Below, piece after piece: positions 14,683-22,029 of a stretch of 24,069 nt of DNA. Made by a program: the position numbers and the translations under genes. Numbering within the stretch: the stretch's first letter is position 1; each line of letters opens with the position of its first letter. The stretch is from DATKIY01 sp035543875. GTDB lineage: Bacteria; Actinomycetota; Actinomycetes; JAHEKZ01. The notes under the pieces were generated by a model. It worked only from the letters and a program-made list of their open reading frames with translations, was not told where the DNA came from and made no database searches. The stretch lies in contig DATKIY010000113.1 in NCBI GenBank assembly GCA_035543875.1, positions 1 to 24,069 of the forward strand, written 5' to 3'.

Positions 14683-16053
14683 GTGGCTTCGGTCCAAGCA
14701 GTAGCGAGGTCAACGGCCGGAGCGGCCGCACCTCGCAGTAGTACCCGAACTCTCCACCGGGGGCAGGACGGCAGCGTGGTTAAACGCACCGTCCTGCCCA
14801 ACGGGCTGCGGATTGTCACCGAGTCCGTGCCCACCGTGCGTTCCGTTGCCTTCGGGTTGTGGGTAGGCGTCGGCTCACGCGATGAGTCGGTGAGGCAAGC
14901 GGGCGCCACGCACTACCTCGAGCATCTGCTGTTCAAAGGCACACACCAACGAAGCGCGCTCGACATCTCCTCGGCCATCGACCGACGTGGTGGCGAAATC
15001 AACGCGTTTACCGCCAAAGAGTTCACGTGTTACTACGCGCGAGTGATTGATACCGACCTCCCAATTGCGGTCGATGTTGTGGTCGACATGGTCACCTCGT
15101 CAACTATCACGCGGCCAGACTTTGATGCGGAGCGCGGCGTCATCTTGGAAGAGATCGCCATGCATGACGACGATCCCGGTGACGTGGTTCACGACACTTT
15201 CGCTCAGCAAATCTTTGGTGACACCCCGCTTGGACGACCCATCCTCGGAAGTGTCGAGTCGATCGAAGGGCTGGCGCGCGACACCGTGCGCCGCTACTAC
15301 CGACGGTGGTACCAGCCAGAACACATTGTGGTTGCCGCCGCCGGAAATCTCGATCACGCTTCCGTGGTGCGGCTTGTTAAGCGTGCCTTCGCCCAAGCCG
15401 GTTATCCAGACGACGCCGTTACGGCCCCAGCGCCCGTTCGCACTGAGTCTCGCCGAGCAAACTTCGGTGGCGGTATCTCAGTTGTTCCTCGTACCACCGA
15501 ACAAGTCAACCTTGTTCTCGGAGTGCCCGGCTTGCCGCGTACTGATGACCGGCGGTTTGCGCTGGGTGTCCTGAACAGCGCGCTTGGTGGAGGAATGTCG
15601 AGTCGTTTGTTCCAAGAGATCCGCGAAAAGCGCGGCTTGGCTTACTCGGTCTACTCATACAACTCGCAGTACTCGGACGCCGGCTTGTTCGGCGTCTACG
15701 CCGGTTGTCTTCCCAAAAAGGTTGATGACGTACTGGAGCTGTGCCGGGTCGAACTCCAGCGCGTCTGCGAGCGTGGGATCACCGAAGATGAGCTCGTGCG
15801 CGGCAAAGGTCAGCTGCGTGGCTCGCTTGTTCTTGGCATGGAAGACACGGGGTCGCGAATGACACGGATCGGCAAGAGCGAACTCGTTTATGGCGAGATG
15901 CTGGGCGTCGATGACATCCTTTCCCGTATTGACGCCGTGACGTTAGACGACGTTCGTGAGATTGCGGCAGAGGTTCTCAGCGCCGCCCCTGCCCTTGCCG
16001 TGATCGGCCCGTTCGAGGCCGATCACGATTTCTCGGCGGCGGTTGCCTCGTGA
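14683..16053 (+). CDS. M16 family zinc metallopeptidase (pitrilysin/insulinase type)
   Basis: M16 peptidases use an inverted zinc motif. Here HYLEH is at residues 77-81 inside ATHYLEHLLFKGT, and the third ligand is one of the Glu pair at 156-157 in GVILEEIAM. The N-terminal domain starts VLPNGLRIVTESVP, and the second, inactive half begins around VVPRTTEQVNLVLGVPG, with EIREKRGLAYSVYSY as its typical stretch. At 456 residues it matches the single-chain processing-peptidase-like group beside pnp in actinobacteria (as I recall pepR, Rv2782c). The first 30 residues are Ala/Ser-rich and lack a clear export signal, so it is probably cytoplasmic. The GTG starts 2 bp after the pnp stop, and the gene overlaps dapB by 4 bp. 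The natural substrate is unknown. Confidence 0.93.
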   Translation: MASVQAVARSTAGAAAPRSSTRTLHRGQDGSVVKRTVLPNGLRIVTESVPTVRSVAFGLWVGVGSRDESVRQAGATHYLEHLLFKGTHQRSALDISSAIDRRGGEINAFTAKEFTCYYARVIDTDLPIAVDVVVDMVTSSTITRPDFDAERGVILEEIAMHDDDPGDVVHDTFAQQIFGDTPLGRPILGSVESIEGLARDTVRRYYRRWYQPEHIVVAAAGNLDHASVVRLVKRAFAQAGYPDDAVTAPAPVRTESRRANFGGGISVVPRTTEQVNLVLGVPGLPRTDDRRFALGVLNSALGGGMSSRLFQEIREKRGLAYSVYSYNSQYSDAGLFGVYAGCLPKKVDDVLELCRVELQRVCERGITEDELVRGKGQLRGSLVLGMEDTGSRMTRIGKSELVYGEMLGVDDILSRIDAVTLDDVREIAAEVLSAAPALAVIGPFEADHDFSAAVAS

Positions 16054-16802
16054 CCTCGATCAAAGTCGCTGTACTCGGGGCCAGTGGTCGCATGGGTGCA
16101 CAGACCGTCCAGGCACTATCCGTTGCCACAGACCTTGAGTTGGTTGCCGCCATCGACTCTGGCGGATCCGTTGACGAGGCGAAGTCGGCGGGTGCCTCGG
16201 TTGTCGTCGACTTCACGACGCCGCAGGCGGTGATGGACAACCTGCAGCAGGCCATCGCGCTTGGCCTGCACGCTGTCGTAGGTACGAGCGGCTTCGACGA
16301 AGAACGGCTTGACACTGTTAGTCGATGGCTGGAAGTACAGCCAAATGTCGGCGTGTTGGTCGCTCCAAACTTCGCCGTAGGCGCCGTGCTGTTGCTGCGG
16401 TTTGCGCGGGAGGCAGCCGCATACTTCGAGTCAGCCGAGATCGTCGAGCTTCACCACCCAGACAAGGTCGACGCCCCATCGGGTACGGCCAGGCACACCG
16501 CGCAGGTGATCGCACAGGCGCGGCTACGAGCTGGGATGCCACCGGCACCCGACGCCACCTCTGTCTCGCTGCCTGGTGCGCGTGGCGCTGACGTCGATGG
16601 TGTTCCCGTCCACGCGGTTCGGCTTCGTGGACTCGTTGCTCACGAAGAAGTCTTGTTCGGTGGTCCAGGTGAGACACTGACCATTCGCCACGACTCATAC
16701 GACCGTGCTGGGTTCATGCCCGGTGTGCTGCTTGCAGTGCGAACCGTGGCGAGCCGCCCGGGACTTACCGTCGGACTTGATTCACTTCTCGACAACCGCT
16801 AA
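16050..16802 (+). CDS. dapB: 4-hydroxy-tetrahydrodipicolinate reductase DapB
   Basis: DapB reduces the DapA product with NAD(P)H in the diaminopimelate/lysine pathway, which feeds peptidoglycan. The Rossmann motif GASGRMG lies at 10-16, and VVDFTTPQAVMDNL and VVGTSGFDE follow. The catalytic segment ELHHPDKVDAPSGTA carries H135, H136 and K139. The family's C-terminal FGGPGETLTIRHDSYDRAGF is also seen. The protein is complete at 250 residues. The GTG start overlaps the peptidase stop as GTGA, so the two are translationally coupled. The partner dapA is about 4.3 kb downstream on the same strand. Confidence 0.97.
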   Translation: MTSIKVAVLGASGRMGAQTVQALSVATDLELVAAIDSGGSVDEAKSAGASVVVDFTTPQAVMDNLQQAIALGLHAVVGTSGFDEERLDTVSRWLEVQPNVGVLVAPNFAVGAVLLLRFAREAAAYFESAEIVELHHPDKVDAPSGTARHTAQVIAQARLRAGMPPAPDATSVSLPGARGADVDGVPVHAVRLRGLVAHEEVLFGGPGETLTIRHDSYDRAGFMPGVLLAVRTVASRPGLTVGLDSLLDNR

Positions 16803-16805
16803 CTG

Positions 16806-17252
16806 ATGACCGCACGACGAGTCGTGATCGTGCTGGTTGCCGCATGTGCGGTGTATCTCGTGCTGATCGCCCAACGATCCTGGACACTCATCACTTCCGC
16901 GCGGCCGCTCGGCGTTGTCATGGGAGCGGCTTTGATGGTTCTGCCACTGATCGGTGCGTGGGTCCTGTACCGCGAGGTGCAGTTCGGGCTGCGCACCAGT
17001 GAGCTCGCCAAACTTCTTGCGGCGGATGGGTTGCTGCCCGTCGATGATTTGCCGCGTCGGCCAAGCGGGCGACCAGAACGAGCCGCGGCCGACCAGCGAT
17101 TTGCCGTGGTCAAATCGGGGGTTGAAAACGACCCCGGCCAGTGGCAAAAGTGGTACCTGCTTGGCCTGGCCTATGACGACGCGGGCGACCGCCGACGGGC
17201 CCGAGAAGCGATGAGGCGTGCTGTCGCACTGCACGCTGCCGAAGGTTCGTAA
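16806..17252 (+). CDS. small membrane protein with TPR-like tail
   Basis: The 148-residue protein has two predicted membrane helices at about residues 5-22 (VVIVLVAACAVYLVLIA) and 38-55 (VVMGAALMVLPLIGAWVLY). After a charged linker comes a TPR-like helix pair (DPGQWQKWYLLGLAYDDAGD, then RRRAREAMRRAVALH). It starts 3 bp after the dapB stop, so it is probably the last gene of the pnp-dapB unit. As I recall, a similar membrane protein follows dapB in mycobacteria (Rv2772c). The TPR would lie in the cytoplasm if the hairpin topology is right and may bind a partner. No specific function can be given. Confidence 0.82.
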   Translation: MTARRVVIVLVAACAVYLVLIAQRSWTLITSARPLGVVMGAALMVLPLIGAWVLYREVQFGLRTSELAKLLAADGLLPVDDLPRRPSGRPERAAADQRFAVVKSGVENDPGQWQKWYLLGLAYDDAGDRRRAREAMRRAVALHAAEGS

Positions 17253-17307
17253 GTCGCGGCGTCGTTCTCACGAATTCCTTACAGTGTCCGCTCCCCACGC
17301 CAAATGG

Positions 17308-17336
17308 TTGTTACTCATTCCGTTTCGGGTCACACT
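17308..17336 (+). promoter_or_regulatory. possible promoter for the small membrane protein gene
   Basis: TTGTTA (17308-17313) and CACACT (17331-17336) are separated by 17 bp. The second box departs from TANNNT only at the first base and stands 6 nt before the ATG at 17343. The arrangement resembles the other candidate leaderless starts in this window but is weaker. Confidence 0.35.
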
Positions 17337-17342
17337 GCGCGT

Positions 17343-17594
17343 ATGGCGACCAATCAAGGCACAAGAAGCGTTGAAGAGCTGGCGATTGAAGTTCCGGCGG
17401 CCGACATCGATGCGGAGATCGACCCACACTGGCTCGACATGCAACCGAGTACGTCGTTGCCTGCGATCTATCTGCCAGCAGCGATGCCGGGGTATCAGGC
17501 TCCGTGGCGCAAGATCGTCGCTGTCAGTTTGTGCGCGGTCTTTGTCCTCGCCACTGCCGCCGGTGTCTGCCTCACCTACGGACCCTCCTGGTAG
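17343..17594 (+). CDS. small single-pass membrane protein, unknown function
   Basis: I do not recognise a family. The 83-residue protein has an acidic N-terminal half (EELAIEVPAADIDAEIDPHW), a Pro-rich middle (PAIYLPAAMPGYQAPW) and one membrane helix near the C-terminus (IVAVSLCAVFVLATAAGVCL), ending LTYGPSW. This suits a tail-anchored protein. I chose the ATG at 17343 over an in-frame GTG at 17304 because the longer form would run through the possible promoter, and neither has a clear ribosome binding site. It stands alone, 90 bp after the TPR membrane gene, and ends 3 bp before a perfect palindrome shared with a convergent gene. That it is a real gene is supported by its coding composition and the hydrophobic segment. 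Confidence 0.6.
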   Translation: MATNQGTRSVEELAIEVPAADIDAEIDPHWLDMQPSTSLPAIYLPAAMPGYQAPWRKIVAVSLCAVFVLATAAGVCLTYGPSW

Positions 17595-17596
17595 TT

Positions 17597-17646
17597 GTAA
17601 TGCGGAAGATCCGACCACCTATAGGTGGTCGGATCTTCCGCATTAC
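17597..17646. terminator. perfect 50-bp palindrome between convergent genes, probable bidirectional terminator
   Basis: Positions 17597-17621 are exactly the reverse complement of 17622-17646, a 25-bp perfect inverted repeat. It would fold as a stem of about 23 bp with a TATA tip. It begins 3 bp after the stop of the rightward small membrane gene and ends 8 bp before the leftward PH-domain gene's stop at 17654. No T-tract follows on either strand, so it would act as a U-less hairpin barrier in both directions. Confidence 0.75.
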
Positions 17647-17653
17647 GAGGGAG

Positions 17654-18232
17654 TTAGCGGGTGTCGCGCCACCAACGCTCGACCGCCAGTGCGGCGGCGT
17701 CGAAACTCTCCGCACGACCGAGAAAGTCAAGGCTACGCGAGGTCATGGGAGTTCGGACCGGTCCATCATCAACAGTGGTGACCACAACGCACTCACCGTT
17801 CATGCGAAGCAGCGGGATGCCACAAAGGCGAACTGGACCGGACGCATTGGACACATCAGCAATCTTCGTCCACGGGAGTGAGATCATGCGTCGCACTGTG
17901 ACGATGCGAATTCCGTTGTCGTTGACATAGACACCAGTTGAGAAGAACCGCCCGACCAGGCCGCCCAAGCCGATGGCGATCAACACTAACGAGCCGGCGG
18001 TGAGCAGCCGCGTGCTGACGACCGTATCCGGGTTGAATAGCACGATGATCGCCGTGTACATCGGGAGGAAGAACAGAAGGACGCCTACTCCTGACAGAAA
18101 GAACCGCAACGCTCCGGCCCGATACGGGCGCAGCCACGCTCGCTGGTGATACTTCTCGTCGACGGGACCTGGCTCGTCGTCCGGTTGGAGTTTCCAGCCG
18201 CTAAACCAATGACTCACCTGGCCATCATCCAC
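17654..18232 (-). CDS. PH-domain membrane protein (bPH6 / low-molecular-weight antigen 6-like)
   Basis: The protein has a short hydrophilic N-terminus, two membrane helices (about residues 40-66 and 76-97), then a bacterial PH-like domain: GVYVNDNGIRIVTVRRMISL, PWTKIADVSN, PLLRMNGECVVVTTVDDGP. The pattern of a GI.I...R..LPW.EI strand pair after two helices is typical of actinobacterial PH-domain membrane proteins. The C-terminal helix ends AALAVERWWRDTR. The role of the family is not established. The GTG at 18232 has no obvious ribosome binding site, and an in-frame GTG lies five codons later. It follows the GNAT gene by 51 bp in the same direction and may share its transcript. It ends beside the 50-bp palindrome. 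Confidence 0.75.
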   Translation of the reverse strand: MDDGQVSHWFSGWKLQPDDEPGPVDEKYHQRAWLRPYRAGALRFFLSGVGVLLFFLPMYTAIIVLFNPDTVVSTRLLTAGSLVLIAIGLGGLVGRFFSTGVYVNDNGIRIVTVRRMISLPWTKIADVSNASGPVRLCGIPLLRMNGECVVVTTVDDGPVRTPMTSRSLDFLGRAESFDAAALAVERWWRDTR

Positions 18233-18283
18233 AACGGCGATGGATCAGGCCGCAGCACCCCGAGGTCAGCGCAGCCCCTTGCG

Positions 18284-18862
18284 CTAGCCGCGCGGGTTGA
18301 CGACTAGATCAGAGTCCGCTCGATCAGTGTTCGAAAGATCAGTTCCCATGCGAACCTGGCGCAGCTGGGTCTCGACGGGACTCTCGTCGTCTAGTGCCAG
18401 ACTGCGGTGCGCTCCGTCTGCCGCCCACCCCGCGGACACCAGAAACTGGCGACTTTGGTCGTCAACCGCGTTGACCCAGACGGTCGCAGTGATCACACCG
18501 CTGGTGGTCAGGGACTCCATGGTGGCCGTCAGCAACCGAGAGCCGTGGCCGTGACGGCGGTGTTTCGGGTCGACGGCAAACACCAGAAGCTCGCTCGCCG
18601 TCGTCGGGTCGAGGTCTGGGTCAGTCGTCGGAGCCACCGCGCTCAACCCCACCGGTTCCGTGGCATCTAAGGCCACGAAAACCTGATGTCGCGGCGATGG
18701 CGGTGCCAACACTGCGCGTTCCCAAGCGCGCACGCTCTCCGACGATGCAGGCGGCGGCGCGTCGACCGGCATGCCAGGGGCGCTCCGCCAGCATCGTTCC
18801 TGGATCACCGTGATCTCCGGCACATCGGAAAGTCGTGCCGCGCGCACGAAGACATCTGCCAC
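18284..18862 (-). CDS. GNAT family N-acetyltransferase
   Basis: GNAT enzymes transfer an acetyl group from acetyl-CoA to an amine. The N-terminus VRAARLSDVPEITVIQERCW is the usual first strand and helix. The acetyl-CoA-binding motif is VFAVDPKHRRHGHGSRLLTA, with the RxxGxG loop at about residues 102-107. Then comes ATVWVNAVDDQSRQFLVSAG, the FY..GF-like end. I placed the start at the GTG at 18862 because GAGGA lies 7 nt upstream and homology begins there. A longer frame to 19093 would overlap the divergent oxidoreductase gene. The last 30 residues are Asp-rich and not part of the fold. The substrate cannot be told. Confidence 0.87.
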   Translation of the reverse strand: MADVFVRAARLSDVPEITVIQERCWRSAPGMPVDAPPPASSESVRAWERAVLAPPSPRHQVFVALDATEPVGLSAVAPTTDPDLDPTTASELLVFAVDPKHRRHGHGSRLLTATMESLTTSGVITATVWVNAVDDQSRQFLVSAGWAADGAHRSLALDDESPVETQLRQVRMGTDLSNTDRADSDLVVNPRG

Positions 18863-18892
18863 CCAGTCATCCTCGCAGCATCCGAGGTCCCG

Positions 18893-18921
18893 CACGAATT
18901 CCGGCGATTCACGAATTCCGG
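18893..18921. repeat. direct repeat in the GNAT/oxidoreductase divergent spacer
   Basis: CACGAATTCCGG occurs at 18893-18904 and again at 18910-18921, 17 bp apart start to start. Each copy contains the GAATTC palindrome. The pair lies just upstream of the candidate -10 box at 18926, where a regulator's operator would be expected, but no known operator matches. Confidence 0.6.
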
Positions 18922-18925
18922 TGAC

Positions 18926-18931
18926 TAAGGT
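18926..18931 (+). promoter_or_regulatory. candidate -10 box for a leaderless oxidoreductase transcript
   Basis: TAAGGT fits TANNNT and is followed by exactly 6 nt and then the GTG start at 18938, so transcription would begin at or next to the start codon. No -35 box is seen at the normal distance; the direct repeat occupies that place. Confidence 0.5.
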
Positions 18932-18937
18932 AAGGCG

Positions 18938-20035
18938 GTGCGCATCACTGTTGTAGGTGCCGGTGTCATGGGACTTTCGGCCGGACGTGTGTTGGCGGAG
19001 CGCGGGCATGATGTCGTGGTCGTTGACCGTTTTGGGGTCGGCAACGCGATGGCTTCGTCGTCCGGCGCAACTCGGATCTGGCGTTTGGCGCACCCGGACC
19101 GACGTCGAGTGAGACTGGCGCGTTGGAACAGCGAACTGTGGGAACGCCTGGAGCGCGATGCAGGCCGCCCCCTTCGACTACACCGAGGCTTGCTCTGGAG
19201 AGGTGGCGCTGCGGCCGAGGTGGCAGCCGCGCTGGCCGCAGAGGATGTGCCGCATGAATGTTTGGACGCAGCCGGTCAGTTGGCGCGCTTTCCCGAGTTG
19301 GTCTGGGAGCCGGACCGGCCGGTTGTGTGGCAGCCAGAGGCTGGCGCAGTTCTGGCAGCCGAAGCGCTCTCGGCCTCCGGCCGGCTGCTTGCTCAGGCGG
19401 GAGGCACGCTCCTCGAGGGGCGTGAGGTCAGGAGTGTTCACCAGCTCCCAGCAGGGGGTGTTCGTGTGGTCACCGACGATGGCAGTCTCGACGCTGACGT
19501 GGTTGTTGTCGCGGCAGGTCCGTGGGCGCAGTCACTGCTCAGTGAAGTAGGGATCGACGTCCAACTCACGCCCGTGCTCGAGCAAGTTACCTACATGCGC
19601 GGGGGAGAGATGCCGTGGCAAGACCGACCCTGCGTGATTGACGTCCCGAACTCGGGAGGGTCGTTTGGCTGCTACGCGATGCCAACACCAGGCATTGGGT
19701 ACAAGGTGGGAATCGACGAACCAGTCCGGTCCTTTGACCCAACGTCGGTAGACCGTCGCCCCGACGCAGTTCGCGAGCGGGCAGCGGTCGACTGGGTACG
19801 AGCCCAGATACCTGCGATGGATGCCACCCCTGTTCGATCGGAGGTGTGTAGCTGGACGGACTCACCCGACGGTCAATTCATCCTCGACCGAGTCGGCGAT
19901 GTCGTGGTCGGTTGCGGCGACTCAGGACAGGGCTTTAAGTTCCACCCGATGCTCGGCGAGCTGCTGGCAGACCTAGCCGACGGGACGCCCACCCGCCCAG
20001 ATGCTGTCGAATTTGATCTCACACGTTTCGGTTGA
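18938..20035 (+). CDS. FAD-dependent amino-acid oxidoreductase (DAO family, SolA/sarcosine-oxidase-like)
   Basis: The protein starts with a Rossmann FAD motif (VVGAGVMGLSAGRVLAERGH, then VVVVDR near residue 32), followed by SSSGATRIWRLAHPD, which resembles the monomeric sarcosine oxidase/N-methyltryptophan oxidase group where a Cys or His nearby may anchor FAD. Further DAO features are VVVVAAGPWAQSLL, YKVGIDEP and, near the C-terminus, VVGCGDSGQGFKFHPMLGEL. At 365 residues it is full length for the group. The GTG at 18938 has TAAGGT six bases upstream and no good Shine-Dalgarno at normal spacing, so a leaderless start is possible. It is divergent from the GNAT gene. The substrate (an N-methyl or secondary amine is likely) is inferred from the family only. 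Confidence 0.88.
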   Translation: MRITVVGAGVMGLSAGRVLAERGHDVVVVDRFGVGNAMASSSGATRIWRLAHPDRRRVRLARWNSELWERLERDAGRPLRLHRGLLWRGGAAAEVAAALAAEDVPHECLDAAGQLARFPELVWEPDRPVVWQPEAGAVLAAEALSASGRLLAQAGGTLLEGREVRSVHQLPAGGVRVVTDDGSLDADVVVVAAGPWAQSLLSEVGIDVQLTPVLEQVTYMRGGEMPWQDRPCVIDVPNSGGSFGCYAMPTPGIGYKVGIDEPVRSFDPTSVDRRPDAVRERAAVDWVRAQIPAMDATPVRSEVCSWTDSPDGQFILDRVGDVVVGCGDSGQGFKFHPMLGELLADLADGTPTRPDAVEFDLTRFG

Positions 20036-20090
20036 CCATCGGTTCGCTCAACTTGGAACCGGCCATAGACGCGGTCAGCGATGGCGTGAG

Positions 20091-20119
20091 CGACGTGGTG
20101 ACAACGGTGTCACCGGTCG
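20091..20119 (+). terminator. hairpin between the oxidoreductase gene and thyX
   Basis: GGTGACA (20097-20103) pairs with TGTCACC (20108-20114) around ACGG, and outside it CGAC (20091-20094) pairs with GTCG (20116-20119). It lies 56 bp after the oxidoreductase stop and has no T-tract. It could be a weak terminator or a structure in the thyX leader. Confidence 0.45.
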
Positions 20120-20185
20120 TGGCTAGGGTGATTCCGTCAACAAGAGCTTGTAATCGCAGGTAGTCGCAAGGAGTAGGGAGCCCTG

Positions 20186-20950
20186 GTGCCAGACCAGCAG
20201 GTAACTGATCAAATCTTGTCAACGCAGACATCTGCGCCGGAGGTGCAGTTCCGCAGCGATGTCACGGTTGAGCTTGTTCGGTCAGCCGCTCGTGACGCCG
20301 ATGTGCTGTTTGCGGCGCGCGTGTCGACGCAAGGTGAACAAACCCTGGACCAGATCGATCAGGATGCCTCACGCTCACAGGGACTTATCAACTTCCTCAT
20401 GCGCGACCGCCATGGAAGCCCCTTCGAACACAACTCGATGACGTTCTATGTTCAGGCACCCATCTTCGTTTTCCGCGAGTTCATGCGTCACCGAATTGCG
20501 TCATACAACGAAGAGTCTGGCCGCTACCGCGAGCTGCGCCCCGTGTTCTATGTACCCAGTGCCGAGCGCAAACTCGTCCAGCAGGGCAAGCCGGGAGCCT
20601 ACGAATTCGTCGACGGCTCGGCTGAGCAGTACCAAATAGTTGTCGACGCCACGCGAGCCGCTTGCATCAAGTCATACGAGGCTTACCAGCAGATGCTCGA
20701 CGCAGGAGTCGCTCGCGAGGTAGCGCGCGGGGTCCTGCCAGTGGCCACCTACTCATCCATGTACGTCACCATGAACGCCCGTTCACTCATGAACTTTCTT
20801 TCGCTGCGGACCAAGCGCGAGGATTCGTCGTTCCCGTCGTATCCGCAGCGTGAGATCGAGATGGTGGCTGAGCAGATGGAGGCCGCCTGGGCCGAGCTGA
20901 TGCCCCTCACTTACGCAGCTTTCAACGCCAACGGCCGCGTCAGCCCCTGA
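20186..20950 (+). CDS. thyX: flavin-dependent thymidylate synthase ThyX
   Basis: ThyX makes dTMP from dUMP using methylene-tetrahydrofolate, FAD and NADPH. The family signature is present at 101-114 as RHRIASYNEESGRY, followed by RELRPVFYVP. Further family features are SPFEHNSMTFYVQAPIFVFR upstream and LPVATYSSMYVTMNARSLMN and FLSLRT downstream. At 254 residues it is full length. The GTG at 20186 is preceded by GGGAG at 20176-20180 and AAGGAG at 20168-20173. thyX lies before dapA in many actinobacteria; here a 170-bp structured spacer separates them. No thyA is in the window. Confidence 0.97.
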   Translation: MPDQQVTDQILSTQTSAPEVQFRSDVTVELVRSAARDADVLFAARVSTQGEQTLDQIDQDASRSQGLINFLMRDRHGSPFEHNSMTFYVQAPIFVFREFMRHRIASYNEESGRYRELRPVFYVPSAERKLVQQGKPGAYEFVDGSAEQYQIVVDATRAACIKSYEAYQQMLDAGVAREVARGVLPVATYSSMYVTMNARSLMNFLSLRTKREDSSFPSYPQREIEMVAEQMEAAWAELMPLTYAAFNANGRVSP

Positions 20951-21033
20951 CCGGCGCTGCCCCAGCCGGTAGGCGTTTGGTCCGGTTGCCGATGGTCCGG
21001 ATGTAACGCGCAGTGACCGAGGGCCGATCACGA

Positions 21034-21080
21034 GGTGACCCCGTCACCGACCGACCCCCCGAGCGGCTGGTGACGGGGTC
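21034..21080 (+). terminator. structured hairpin element between thyX and dapA
   Basis: GACCCCGTCACC (21037-21048) is the exact reverse complement of GGTGACGGGGTC (21069-21080), giving a 12-bp stem with a 20-nt loop. The left arm can also fold on itself as GGTGAC-CCC-GTCACC (21034-21048). No T-tract follows; CTTG comes next. It probably ends the thyX transcript, but the two alternative folds could also work as a switch. Confidence 0.6.
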
Positions 21081-21108
21081 CTTGCCGTGCTTAGCGCTCG
21101 GGCAGCGG

Positions 21109-21114
21109 TAACCT
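21109..21114 (+). promoter_or_regulatory. candidate -10 box for leaderless dapA
   Basis: TAACCT fits TANNNT and stands exactly 6 nt before the dapA ATG at 21121. There is no Shine-Dalgarno between the hairpin and the ATG, so the mRNA probably starts at the ATG. No clear -35 box lies 16-18 bp upstream. Confidence 0.55.
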
Positions 21115-21120
21115 CACCTC

Positions 21121-22029
21121 ATGACTTCCAGCGCAGGCCGGCCAGCCCCCTTCGGGCGGGTACTGACCGCGATGGTGACTCCGTTTCGTGACGACCTGTC
21201 CGTCGACCTCGACGCAGTGGGCCGGCTGGCCACCCATCTCGTCGAGAGTGGCAACGATGGGCTGGTCGTTAACGGCACCACAGGTGAGTCGCCCACAACG
21301 ACCGACGTGGAGCAGCAGCAGGTGGTACAGGCGGTCGTCGACGCTGTTGGCGATCGTGCACTAGTCGTCGCCGGTGCAAGTAGCAACGACACCGTCCATG
21401 CCATCGAGCGTGCCCGGTTGGCCGAAATAGGTGGAGCTGATGCGTTGCTCGTGGTCTCGCCTTACTACAACCGACCACCCCAGGCCGGTGTCTTGCGTCA
21501 CGTAACGATGGTGGCCGACTCGACCGACCTACCTGTCATGTTGTACGACATCCCTGGTCGCACCGGCGTCGCGATCGACACCGACACGTTGGTACGCGCG
21601 GCTGAGCACGAAAGGATCCTGGCAGTCAAAGATGCCAAAGGGGACCTTTCTGCTGCGTCATGGGTCATGCGTCGCAGCAACTTGGCCTGGTACTCCGGTG
21701 AGGACGTCCTCAATCTTCCGTTGTTGAGTATCGGTGGCGTCGGCGTAGTAAGCGTTGCTGGTCACGTCGTCGCTGAACGACTGCTCCAGATGCTGAATGC
21801 GTTCGAGGCCGGGGAGGTTGCCCGTGCGCGCGACCTGCACGACGCACTGCTGCCGGTGTACACGGGGATTTTTCGTACGCAAGGCGTGATGACTGTAAAA
21901 GCAGCACTTGCCCATCTTGGGATCATCAAGGGTGCTGTGCGACCGCCGCTTGTCGATCTGACTGCAGAGGAACTCGACCAGCTCATGCGTGACCTAGCAG
22001 ACGGAGACGTCGAAGGTTTCGCCGCGTGA
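21121..22029 (+). CDS. dapA: 4-hydroxy-tetrahydrodipicolinate synthase DapA
   Basis: DapA condenses pyruvate with aspartate semialdehyde, the first committed step to diaminopimelate and lysine. The TIM-barrel family motifs are seen: VLTAMVTPF near the start, VVNGTTGESPTTT for pyruvate carboxylate binding, VVSPYYNRPPQAG, then MLYDIPGRTGV with the catalytic Tyr142. VKDAKGD follows, with the Schiff-base Lys170. At 302 residues it is complete. It overlaps rnj by 4 bp (GTGA), so the two are co-translated. The start is probably leaderless. It works with DapB encoded earlier in the window. Confidence 0.97.
   Translation: MTSSAGRPAPFGRVLTAMVTPFRDDLSVDLDAVGRLATHLVESGNDGLVVNGTTGESPTTTDVEQQQVVQAVVDAVGDRALVVAGASSNDTVHAIERARLAEIGGADALLVVSPYYNRPPQAGVLRHVTMVADSTDLPVMLYDIPGRTGVAIDTDTLVRAAEHERILAVKDAKGDLSAASWVMRRSNLAWYSGEDVLNLPLLSIGGVGVVSVAGHVVAERLLQMLNAFEAGEVARARDLHDALLPVYTGIFRTQGVMTVKAALAHLGIIKGAVRPPLVDLTAEELDQLMRDLADGDVEGFAA

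Noticed and set aside
13823..14731. 302-codon minus-strand frame over pnp
   Set aside because: Antisense shadow of a certain PNPase gene with composition typical of such shadows and no ribosome binding site or domain.
18268..18285. AGCGCA/TGCGCT hairpin at the GNAT stop codon as a terminator
   Set aside because: Only a 6-bp stem with no T-tract and overlapping the stop codon; too weak to list as a feature.
20019..20231. 70-codon minus-strand frame between the oxidoreductase gene and thyX
   Set aside because: It overlaps both the oxidoreductase end and the thyX start, with no domain or ribosome binding site.
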